36,138 bases of DNA. Source: CAZSTA01 sp964609495 [NCBI: uncultured bacterium] (GTDB taxonomy: Bacteria > CAZSTA01). The stretch lies in assembly GCA_964609495.1 (NCBI GenBank), contig CAZSTA010000010.1, positions 1 to 36,138 of the forward strand, read 5' to 3'. Position 1 is the stretch's first letter; each line of letters begins with the position of its first letter. Shown here piece by piece: positions 24,899 to 31,587 of this stretch. Both the position numbers and the translations under genes were made by a program. The notes under the pieces were generated by a model, which saw only the letters and a program-made list of their open reading frames with translations, searched no databases and was not told the origin of the DNA.

Positions 24899-25483
24899 AT
24901 GAGTATTCGTTCCTTCATCGCGGTTGAGTTAGAAACCGAGATCAAGAAGAGGATGGAGGAGTTTATCGATAAACTGAGGCCAGCAAAGGCTGGGGTTAAA
25001 TGGATCGAAGCTCAGAATATGCATATAACCTTAAGATTTCTAGGAGATATAGAGGAGAATATGATAACGAAGCTATCCCAGGCTTTGGAAGAGGTACTAA
25101 AGGATAGAAAGATCTTCATTCTGAAATTCGGTGGTCTAAATGCTTTTCCCAATCTAAGACGTCCTCGGGTTTTAGTCGTTGGGGTGCGCGAAGGAGCAGA
25201 TGGATTAGTTCGCATACACGATGAACTTGAGGAGAAGATCACGGAATTAGGGTTTGAGAAAGATGACAAGAAATTTTCCCCTCATCTGACTTTGGGGAGA
25301 GTTAGATCTAGCAAGAATAAGGATAGACTGATGGAGATATTCGCGGAATTAGGTCCAATAGTTGAAGAGCAAGGGTTAACTTCAAAAGTGGAGAAGGTAA
25401 TATTGATGAAGAGTCAACTCACTCCTCAAGGACCCACTTATACTCCCCTTAGCGAGTTTAAATTAACCTCCCTTCCAGATTAA
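24899..25483 (+). CDS. thpR: RNA 2',3'-cyclic phosphodiesterase ThpR (LigT-like 2H family)
   Basis: The 194-residue protein belongs to the 2H phosphoesterase family. Both catalytic HxTx motifs are present: H42-I-T-L in MHITLRFLGD and H129-L-T-L in FSPHLTLGRVR. The N-terminus RSFIAVELE is typical for the family. Members hydrolyse 2',3'-cyclic phosphates on RNA, and some have reversible 2'-5' ligase activity; the cellular role is uncertain. TAGGAGGTC lies a normal distance before the ATG, and only 17 bp separate it from cinA. A long non-coding gap with a strong inverted repeat follows before recA. Confidence 0.93.
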   Translation: MSIRSFIAVELETEIKKRMEEFIDKLRPAKAGVKWIEAQNMHITLRFLGDIEENMITKLSQALEEVLKDRKIFILKFGGLNAFPNLRRPRVLVVGVREGADGLVRIHDELEEKITELGFEKDDKKFSPHLTLGRVRSSKNKDRLMEIFAELGPIVEEQGLTSKVEKVILMKSQLTPQGPTYTPLSEFKLTSLPD

Positions 25484-25497
25484 AGTAAACTTTTTAA

Positions 25498-25547
25498 TTC
25501 TGGTAACTTTCTAACCTTTATATTTTTGGAAGTGAAAGTTACCAGAA
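25498..25547. repeat. Perfect 14-bp inverted repeat with 22-nt loop
   Basis: TTCTGGTAACTTTC (25498-25511) and GAAAGTTACCAGAA (25534-25547) are exact reverse complements. There is no T-tract after the stem on either strand, so it is not a standard intrinsic terminator, although it lies 15 bp after the thpR stop. It could be an mRNA 3'-end hairpin, an operator with widely spaced half-sites, or the trace of a small mobile element. Confidence 0.75.
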
Positions 25548-25748
25548 CACTTGAGCTTTATTGACTGCAAAAGTTTCCTTTATCCCCTGAGCCATATCCA
25601 AAGTTTAAAACAGAGCTGGATAACTCCTGCTCCATCTATATTCCAAGAATCTGGAGATTCCAAAAATTGGGATCTATCCTCCAGTTATACCTAGCTAAAT
25701 TATATGAGTAAAATGGTAAACTATTAAGATCACAACTAGGTATTGGCC

Positions 25749-25777
25749 TTGATATTTCTCATTTAGAGATATATTCT
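25749..25777 (+). promoter_or_regulatory. Probable recA promoter
   Basis: TTGATA (25749-25754), a 17-bp spacer and TATTCT (25772-25777) form a reasonable sigma-70 promoter. The predicted start near 25784 nearly coincides with the AAGGAGG ribosome binding site, which is tight, so an additional upstream promoter is possible. Confidence 0.5.
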
Positions 25778-25800
25778 AATTAAGGAGGTTTTTACTATCT

Positions 25801-26871
25801 ATGGCAACTAAAGATGATAATAAGGACGGGGAAAAGGAAAAGGCTGTAGGGATAGCTATAACCCAGATCAGACGGCAGCATGGAGAAGGAGCTATTATGA
25901 GGTTAGGAGAACGTCCCAACTTAACGATAGAGTCGATTTCCACTGGTTCTTTACCCTTGGATATAGCTTTAGGAGTAGGAGGGATCCCTCGCGGGAGGAT
26001 CACGGAGATCTTTGGTCCCGAGGCGGCGGGAAAAACTACTTTAGGTTTACATGTGCTCGCTGAGGCTCAGAAGACAGGTGGAATTGCCGCTTTTATTGAT
26101 GTTGAACATGCCCTTCCGGCCGAGTATGCGCGAGAGTTGGGAGTGGATATAGATAATCTCTTGGTATCTCAGCCTGATACTGGGGAGCAGGCGCTCGATA
26201 TCGTTGAGACCTTGGTCAGAAGCGGAGCAGTTGATGTTATAGTTATAGATTCGGTTGCCGCTTTAGTTCCTCGGGCTGAGATCGAAGGGGATATGGGAGA
26301 TTCTCACATGGGGTTACAAGCTCGTCTGATGTCCCAGGCTATGAGAAAGTTGGCTGGGGCGATAAGCAAATCGAACACCAGCGTTATCTTCGTCAACCAG
26401 ATAAGGGAGAAGATCGGGGTGATGTTTGGAAATCCCGAAACCACTCCTGGCGGAAGAGCTTTGAAGTTCTACTCCTCCGTCCGTATAGATATTCGCCGTA
26501 TAGAGTCTTTGAAGGATCGAGATGTGCCAATAGGCATCAGAGTGAGGGCTAGAGTGGTGAAGAACAAGGTAGCTCCTCCCTTCCGCAAAGGAGAGTTTGA
26601 TATAATCTATGGGAAGGGCATATCCAGAGAATCTGGTATTATTGAAATGGGAGTAAGTCTGGGGATCATCGATAAGAGCGGTTCTTGGTACTCCTATGGC
26701 GATATGAGACTGGGTCAAGGTAGAGATAATGTTCGCAGTTATCTAGCTGACAATCCTGAGCTAGCCAAGGAGATCGAGAATAAGATCAGACAAGTTGTCT
26801 CTCCCCCTCCTGCTGAGGAGGAAACAGAGGAAGAAATATCTCCAGAAGAAGATGAGTTAGAGTTAAGTTAA
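25801..26871 (+). CDS. recA: Recombinase RecA
   Basis: The 356-residue protein is RecA, which forms filaments on single-stranded DNA for strand exchange and SOS induction. The P-loop is GPEAAGKTT (residues 72-80); the usual form is GPESSGKTT, so two small serines are alanines here. Other core motifs are [71 protein letters not shown], and an acidic C-terminal tail. DAEHALD of most RecA proteins reads DVEHALP here. Length is normal. AAGGAGG lies 12 nt before the ATG, slightly long. recX follows, as in many bacteria. Confidence 0.97.
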   Translation: MATKDDNKDGEKEKAVGIAITQIRRQHGEGAIMRLGERPNLTIESISTGSLPLDIALGVGGIPRGRITEIFGPEAAGKTTLGLHVLAEAQKTGGIAAFIDVEHALPAEYARELGVDIDNLLVSQPDTGEQALDIVETLVRSGAVDVIVIDSVAALVPRAEIEGDMGDSHMGLQARLMSQAMRKLAGAISKSNTSVIFVNQIREKIGVMFGNPETTPGGRALKFYSSVRIDIRRIESLKDRDVPIGIRVRARVVKNKVAPPFRKGEFDIIYGKGISRESGIIEMGVSLGIIDKSGSWYSYGDMRLGQGRDNVRSYLADNPELAKEIENKIRQVVSPPPAEEETEEEISPEEDELELS

Positions 26872-26898
26872 TTTTCCTCATAAGGAGCGTGATCTTGT

Positions 26899-27534
26899 AT
26901 CCCTAAAATAACCTCTATCGAAAGGCAGAAACGAAACCCCTCTCGCCTCTCGGTATTTATCGATGATAAATTCAGCTTTGGGGCGGAGGAGAGCGTTGTC
27001 TATTCTCTTGGTCTTGAGGAAGGTCAAGAGATCGATCGAGATAAGATAGAGGAAGCGTTGGAGCGGGAGGAATTCAGGAAAGCTAAGGAGTATTCTTTTC
27101 TCCTCCTGTCATCTCGTCAACGTAGCGTTTGGGAGATAGAGCAGAAACTTTCTCAGAAGGGATACCAAGAGATAACAGTCGATAAAGTCATAGCTTATCT
27201 ATCCGAACTCCATCTCCTTGATGATCGGGAATTCGCTCGAGCTTGGATAGAGGGGCGTCTGCGAGCAAAGCCGATGGGCTCCCATCGCTTAGCTTTGGAG
27301 CTTAGAAGGAAGGGGCTTGATGCTCAGCTTATCAAGGAGTGTCTAGCTGAATATTTTGAGGGTCTCGATGAGGTTGAGATAGCCAGATCTCTGGCTTTTA
27401 AGAGGCGTAAAAGATATAAAGATTTAGCTCCTGAGACGATCAAGCGAAGATTACAGAATTTTCTACTAAGAAGAGGTTTCTCATATCAGGTAATTAGTGA
27501 AGCTCTAAACGATCTTTGGGAAGATACCTATTAG
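26899..27534 (+). CDS. recX: Regulatory protein RecX, apparently with an AUC start
   Basis: RecX binds RecA filaments and limits their activity. The core with SRQRSVWEIEQKLSQKGY and DREFARAWIEGRL is clear. The first conventional start in frame is TTG 27058, giving 158 residues, but homologous N-terminal sequence continues upstream without a stop: ITSIERQKRNPSRLSVFIDD is typical RecX. The open frame extends back to a TGA at 26890-26892, with no ATG, GTG or TTG before 27058. The position where family members have MPKITS reads ATC-CCT-AAA-ATA-ACC here, so ATC 26899 looks like the start (211 residues), with AAGGAG about 11 nt upstream. A one-base indel next to TTG 26895 is the main alternative. 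It begins 27 bp after recA. Confidence 0.85.
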   Translation: MPKITSIERQKRNPSRLSVFIDDKFSFGAEESVVYSLGLEEGQEIDRDKIEEALEREEFRKAKEYSFLLLSSRQRSVWEIEQKLSQKGYQEITVDKVIAYLSELHLLDDREFARAWIEGRLRAKPMGSHRLALELRRKGLDAQLIKECLAEYFEGLDEVEIARSLAFKRRKRYKDLAPETIKRRLQNFLLRRGFSYQVISEALNDLWEDTY

Positions 27535-27566
27535 AAGTTGGACATTGACAATTGAATAGGAGGTGA

Positions 27567-29111
27567 GTGATTATCAATATCCTTAAATATCTTTTCGACA
27601 TAATTATCCTGATCGGATGTGTCGCTGGTGGCTATTGGGTGAGAAGATATATTGAGAAAAGGATGCTCTCCATTGCTGAGGAACGAGCGGCGAAGATCTT
27701 AGAGGATGCTGAAAAGGAAGCGGATGCGAAGAAGAAGGAAGCACTCTTGGAAGCTAAGGATGGAGCTTACAAAATCCGCATAGAAACTGAAAAGGAGATT
27801 AAGCGGAGTAAAAGGGATTTATCAAAGCTGGAAGAGCGTTTGCTAAAAAGAGAGGAAAATCTGGAGAGAAGGATTAACTCTCTGGAGAGAAGAGAGAGGG
27901 ATTATGCCAATAAGGAGAGGGCAATAAATAGGACAAGGGATGATCTAGCTAAACTGAAAGTTGAAGAGCTGAAGCGTCTGGAGAGAATATCGAATTTGAC
28001 CTCAGAAGAGGCCAAAGAGCTTTTGCTCAATGAACTGAAGAGCGAGATCAAGCAGGAAGCCTGCCTCCTCATCAAGGATGCGGAGGAGAAGGTTAGAAAT
28101 GAAGTTGATAGAAAATCTCGAGAGATCATAGTCCAAGCAATCACCAGTTGTGCAGTCGATATGACGGTCGATAATACTGTATCCTCGGTTCCCCTACCAA
28201 GTGAGAAGATGAAGGGACGGATAATCGGACGGGGAGGAAGGAACATCAGAACTTTGGAGATGCTAACAGGCGTCGATCTCATTATCGATGATACTCCGGA
28301 GGCGGTCGTCCTCTCAAGCTTCAATCCCTTAAGACGGGAGATAGCTCGTATCACTTTGGAGAAGCTCATCACTGACGGAAGGATTCATCCTGCTCGGATC
28401 GAAGCGATGGTCGAGAAAGCGAAGAGTGAGGTTAATAATAGCATTAGAGAGGCAGGAGAGCAGGCGCTCTTCGAGCTTAAGATCAACGGAGTCCATCCGG
28501 AGTTAGTGAGACTTTTAGGCAGACTGAAATTCAGGAGTAGTTTTGGACAAAATGTATTGAGGCATTCTTTGGAGGTAGCTCACCTAGCCGGAGTAATGGC
28601 AGCAGAGATAGGGGCAAATTATAATTTGACGAAGAGGGCTGGGCTACTCCATGATATCGGAAAGGCTATAGATCACGAGGTAGAGGGCCCACATGCTGCG
28701 ATCGGGGCTGAATTAGCGAGACGCTATAAGGAATCTCCGGGAGTTATTCACGCCATCGCCGCTCATCATGGCGAGGTTGCGCCTGAAACTGTGGAAGCTG
28801 TTTTAGTTCAAGCCGCCGATGCGATCTCAGCCTCTCGACCAGGATCACGCCGTGAGGTTTTGGAGGCTTATATAAGGAGACTGGAGAAGTTGGAGGAGAT
28901 TGCCGCTTCCTTCGATGGTATTCAGAGATCCTATGTGATACAAGCTGGGAGAGAGATAAGGGTAATGGTCCAGCCAGAGATAGTAGATGATCTAGGAACC
29001 GTTAGTCTGGTAAGGGATATAGTCAAGAGGGTGGAGAAGGAGTTAGAATATCCAGGACAAGTCAAGGTAACAGTCATTAGGGAAACTAGGGCTGTTGATT
29101 ACGCAAAATGA
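27567..29111 (+). CDS. rny: Ribonuclease Y
   Basis: The 514-residue protein is a membrane-anchored endoribonuclease that starts mRNA decay in Bacillota and relatives. Domains in order are one N-terminal membrane segment (about 5-24), a long coiled coil (about 25-185), a KH domain with [19 protein letters not shown] near 217-235, and an HD domain with [11 protein letters not shown] near 333 and the metal-binding LLHDIGK near 361-367. The C-terminal region is family-typical. The start is GTG 27567, but AGGAGG is only 3 nt upstream; ATT 27570 would have better spacing. Either way the membrane segment is intact. A strong terminator follows. Confidence 0.96.
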   Translation: MIINILKYLFDIIILIGCVAGGYWVRRYIEKRMLSIAEERAAKILEDAEKEADAKKKEALLEAKDGAYKIRIETEKEIKRSKRDLSKLEERLLKREENLERRINSLERRERDYANKERAINRTRDDLAKLKVEELKRLERISNLTSEEAKELLLNELKSEIKQEACLLIKDAEEKVRNEVDRKSREIIVQAITSCAVDMTVDNTVSSVPLPSEKMKGRIIGRGGRNIRTLEMLTGVDLIIDDTPEAVVLSSFNPLRREIARITLEKLITDGRIHPARIEAMVEKAKSEVNNSIREAGEQALFELKINGVHPELVRLLGRLKFRSSFGQNVLRHSLEVAHLAGVMAAEIGANYNLTKRAGLLHDIGKAIDHEVEGPHAAIGAELARRYKESPGVIHAIAAHHGEVAPETVEAVLVQAADAISASRPGSRREVLEAYIRRLEKLEEIAASFDGIQRSYVIQAGREIRVMVQPEIVDDLGTVSLVRDIVKRVEKELEYPGQVKVTVIRETRAVDYAK

Positions 29112-29118
29112 GGACCAT

Positions 29119-29153
29119 AAAGGACGATCTAATACAGATAGATCGTCCTTTTT
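29119..29153 (+). terminator. Strong intrinsic terminator after rny
   Basis: GGACGATCT (29122-29130) pairs perfectly with AGATCGTCC (29140-29148) around a 9-nt loop, with flanking AAA and TTTTT extending the stem into a U-tract. It begins 8 bp after the rny stop and is the best terminator in the window. Confidence 0.92.
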
Positions 29154-29220
29154 AAACTGGAGACTGGAAAATGATAATCACCATTGGCTTAACTGCCAAT
29201 TTACGATCTGGGAGGATTTA

Positions 29221-30066
29221 ATGCGACAAGTTGATTTACATATTCATACTCTCGCCTCTGACGGAACTTATACTCCTGAAGAGGCGGTAAAGCAGGCTTA
29301 TGAGTTGGGTCTTGCGGGGATCGGCATATCTGATCACGATGCGATCGAATCGATAGCTCCAGCTATCGAGTTTGGAAAGGTATATGGAGTGGAAATAATA
29401 CCGGCTATCGAGCTATCGACCGATATTGAGGGTAAAGAGGTCCACATATTAGGATATCTGATAGATTATGAGGGTGAAGAGTTAAAAGCTAAACTTGAAG
29501 AGAGAAAAGTATCGAGATATAATCGGGCAAAGAAGATGGTTGCTAAACTAGGCGAATTGGGATTTCCTCTCGATTGGGAGAAAGTGAGAGGGTCCGATCC
29601 TGATCAAGCTTTGGGACGCCCTCATGTCGCTAGAGCGATGATAGAAGCAGGATATGTTAAAAACATGGGAGAAGTTTTTTCCAAATATATCGGGGTCGAT
29701 GGTCCTGCCTATGTACCCCACCAGAGGCTAACTCCCGCAGAGGCGGTGAAGCTAGTGCTAGAGGTCGGAGGACTTCCGGTGTTAGCTCATCCTGGATGTG
29801 GAAGTGGCGGAGAGATCATCGAGGAATTGGTAGAGGCTGGTTTAGTAGGAATCGAAGCTTTCCATTCCAGACATACCCCTTCGATCACAGATTATTATCT
29901 GGAAGTAGCGGCTAAATATTCTCTGCTAGTTACTGGGGGATCGGATTGTCATGGCCCAGGAGAAGGTCGAGAAATTTTGATGGGGAAAGTAACTGTTCCC
30001 TATTCTACGGTGGAGAAGATGTATCAAATGAAAGCGAGTATCTTCGCTGAGAGTTTAAGGGCATGA
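29221..30066 (+). CDS. PHP-domain metal-dependent phosphoesterase
   Basis: The 281-residue protein has a full PHP fold. Metal-binding motifs are DLHIHTLASDGTYTPEEA near residues 4-21, GISDHDAIE near 36-44, ELSTDIEGKEVHILGY, HPGCG near 191 and GGSDCHG near 240-246. Close relatives are RNase AM/YciV-type enzymes that hydrolyse 3',5'-bisphosphates or short RNA 5' ends; exact activity cannot be read here. I chose ATG 29221, with GGGAGG about 7 nt upstream. An in-frame start at 29095 would run through the rny terminator and add unconserved residues. The stop overlaps the miaB ATG by 4 nt, suggesting coupling. Its position between rny and miaB recurs in clostridia. Confidence 0.9.
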   Translation: MRQVDLHIHTLASDGTYTPEEAVKQAYELGLAGIGISDHDAIESIAPAIEFGKVYGVEIIPAIELSTDIEGKEVHILGYLIDYEGEELKAKLEERKVSRYNRAKKMVAKLGELGFPLDWEKVRGSDPDQALGRPHVARAMIEAGYVKNMGEVFSKYIGVDGPAYVPHQRLTPAEAVKLVLEVGGLPVLAHPGCGSGGEIIEELVEAGLVGIEAFHSRHTPSITDYYLEVAAKYSLLVTGGSDCHGPGEGREILMGKVTVPYSTVEKMYQMKASIFAESLRA

Positions 30067-31010
30067 GGAGCAAAGCAACGGTTATAACCTATGGATGTCA
30101 GATGAATAAACGAGATTCGGAGATCCTCTCTGGCCTATTAGCCGAGATGGGTTACGAGTTAACCAAAGATCTGGAGGATTCCGACTTAATTTTGATAAAT
30201 ACCTGTTGTGTGCGAGAGAACGCGGATAAGAGAATCTATGGGCGAATAGGGTCTTTGAAACGTTTGAAGGATAAGAACTCAGAGTTGATCATGGGAGTAT
30301 GTGGATGTCTGGCACAAAAGGATAAGGAATTTATGGCTCGGCGCGCCCCTCATATCGATCTGGTATTGGGGACTTTTGGCTTCTCTCAGCTTCCTCATCT
30401 CATCGAGAAGATCAAGCGGGACCGTCAACAGATAGTTGCTTGCTGGGATAAGGAGGAAGGAGAGCCACTCGAATCGATATCGAGGCGGGAGGATGATCTT
30501 AAAGCTTGGGTCTCGATAGTCTATGGATGTAATAATTTCTGCTCCTATTGTATAGTTCCTTATGTTCGAGGGAGGGAGAGGAGTCGCCCGCAGAAAGCTA
30601 TTATTCGCGAGGTGGAGGAATTAGCAGATAAAGGCTATAAAGAGATTACACTTTTGGGACAGAACGTAAACTCCTACAGGCGCGATTTAGAGGGGAAGCC
30701 CGCCTTTGCTGATCTATTATATTCTCTTAACGAGATAGAGGGTGTGGAGAGATTTAGATTTACCACTGCTCACCCGCGCGATGTTCCTGATAAGTTAATA
30801 TATGCGATGAGGGATTTGCCCAAAGTCTGCGAACACTTTCACTTACCTCTACAATCTGGTTCTGATCCTATACTAAAGGCGATGAATAGAGGATATACGA
30901 CCAGCTATTATCGAGAGCTAGTCGATAGGATACGTAAGGAGATCCCAGATGTAGGTTTAACCACCGATCTAATTGTAGGTTTCCCCGGAGAGACGGAGGA
31001 ACAGTTTTAG
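30063..31010 (+). CDS. miaB: tRNA-2-methylthio-N6-dimethylallyladenosine synthase MiaB, part before an in-frame TAG
   Basis: MiaB methylthiolates i6A37 in tRNAs reading U-starting codons. This part encodes 315 residues: an UPF0004 domain (TYGCQMNKRDSE, NTCCVRENADKRIYGRIG, GVCGCLAQ) and the radical-SAM domain with CNNFCSYCIVPYVRGRERSR near residue 155. It stops abruptly after GFPGETEEQF at TAG 31008-31010. The same frame then continues with normal MiaB sequence to 31415, so codon 316 is an amber in place of a residue that is usually Glu in relatives. Translated alone, it would lack the end of the barrel and the TRAM domain and is unlikely to be functional. The start ATG overlaps the stop of the PHP gene. 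Confidence 0.9.
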   Translation: MRSKATVITYGCQMNKRDSEILSGLLAEMGYELTKDLEDSDLILINTCCVRENADKRIYGRIGSLKRLKDKNSELIMGVCGCLAQKDKEFMARRAPHIDLVLGTFGFSQLPHLIEKIKRDRQQIVACWDKEEGEPLESISRREDDLKAWVSIVYGCNNFCSYCIVPYVRGRERSRPQKAIIREVEELADKGYKEITLLGQNVNSYRRDLEGKPAFADLLYSLNEIEGVERFRFTTAHPRDVPDKLIYAMRDLPKVCEHFHLPLQSGSDPILKAMNRGYTTSYYRELVDRIRKEIPDVGLTTDLIVGFPGETEEQF

Positions 31011-31415
31011 GAATCGTTAGAATTCATTCTTCAGATCGAGTTCGATTCCGCTTTCACCTTTGCCTATTCCCCTCGTTCTGGAACTGCCGCCGCGGCTATG
31101 GAGGATTCGGTTCCTCCCGAAGTTAAGCGGGAGAGATTACATAAGCTGATCGAGATGCAGAATGAGATCAGTTACAAGGTCAATCAGCGAAGAGTAGGAA
31201 CTGTGGTCGAGATAATGGTTGAAGGTGTTAGTGAGAAAAATCCCAATAGACTGATGGGATTGAGTAGGGAGAATAAAGTAGTTTTATTCCCTGCTAAGAG
31301 AAGAATAGAGAGTGGGAATTGGAGATCAGGAAAACTTCCTGCGAGAGGGGATATCGTAAAGATCAAGGTCGCTGAAGCTAGAGCTTGGACGCTATATGGG
31401 GATATAGCGAGTTAG
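31011..31415 (+). pseudogene. miaB: MiaB C-terminal part after the in-frame TAG (TRAM domain)
   Basis: Directly after TAG 31008-31010 the same frame reads ESLEFILQIEFDSAFTFAYS and continues to a natural stop at 31415. It covers the last strands of the radical-SAM barrel (AFTFAYSPRSGTAAAA) and the TRAM tRNA-binding domain (VGTVVEIMVEGVSEKN, and VKIKVAEARAWTLYGDI at the end). No other disruption is visible; the whole gene would be 450 codons, a normal MiaB length. An internal ATG at 31098 has no ribosome binding site, so separate translation is unlikely. A recent mutation, a base-call error or readthrough would each explain the pattern. Confidence 0.8.
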
Positions 31416-31483
31416 GTTGGATTAGAGTCGATCTGATCGGTAATGTCAGTTCCTAGAAATCAGTGTTTTTATCAGGATAACGC

Positions 31484-31512
31484 TTGTCGTTTTCGGAGTT
31501 TTATGATAAAAT
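31484..31512 (+). promoter_or_regulatory. Extended -10 promoter for mutS
   Basis: TTGTCG (31484-31489), a 17-bp spacer and TAAAAT (31507-31512) preceded by TGA form a plausible extended -10 promoter in the 172-bp gap between miaB and mutS. The predicted leader is about 70 nt. Confidence 0.55.
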
Positions 31513-31587
31513 TAAGGTCAAGATATCTCATAGAGGAATTGTATATCGGATTTGCGATCGATAGAATAGCATCGGAGGTCAACCAAG

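Larger units (their letters stand above)
25484..25800. other. Gap upstream of recA
   Basis: No gene is visible. The gap holds a perfect 14-bp inverted repeat (25498-25547), a motif shared with the uppP upstream gap (25616-25652), a smaller imperfect hairpin (CTGGAG at 25651-25656 with CTCCAG at 25679-25684), and a promoter next to recA. I found no match to the Bacillota LexA box (GAAC-N4-GTTC) nor to the E. coli CTGT-N8-ACAG box. Confidence 0.6.

Noticed and set aside
31008-31010. General reassignment of TAG as a sense codon
   Set aside because: rimP, nusA, infB, truB and other intact genes end at TAG at the expected family length, so TAG works as a stop in this genome.
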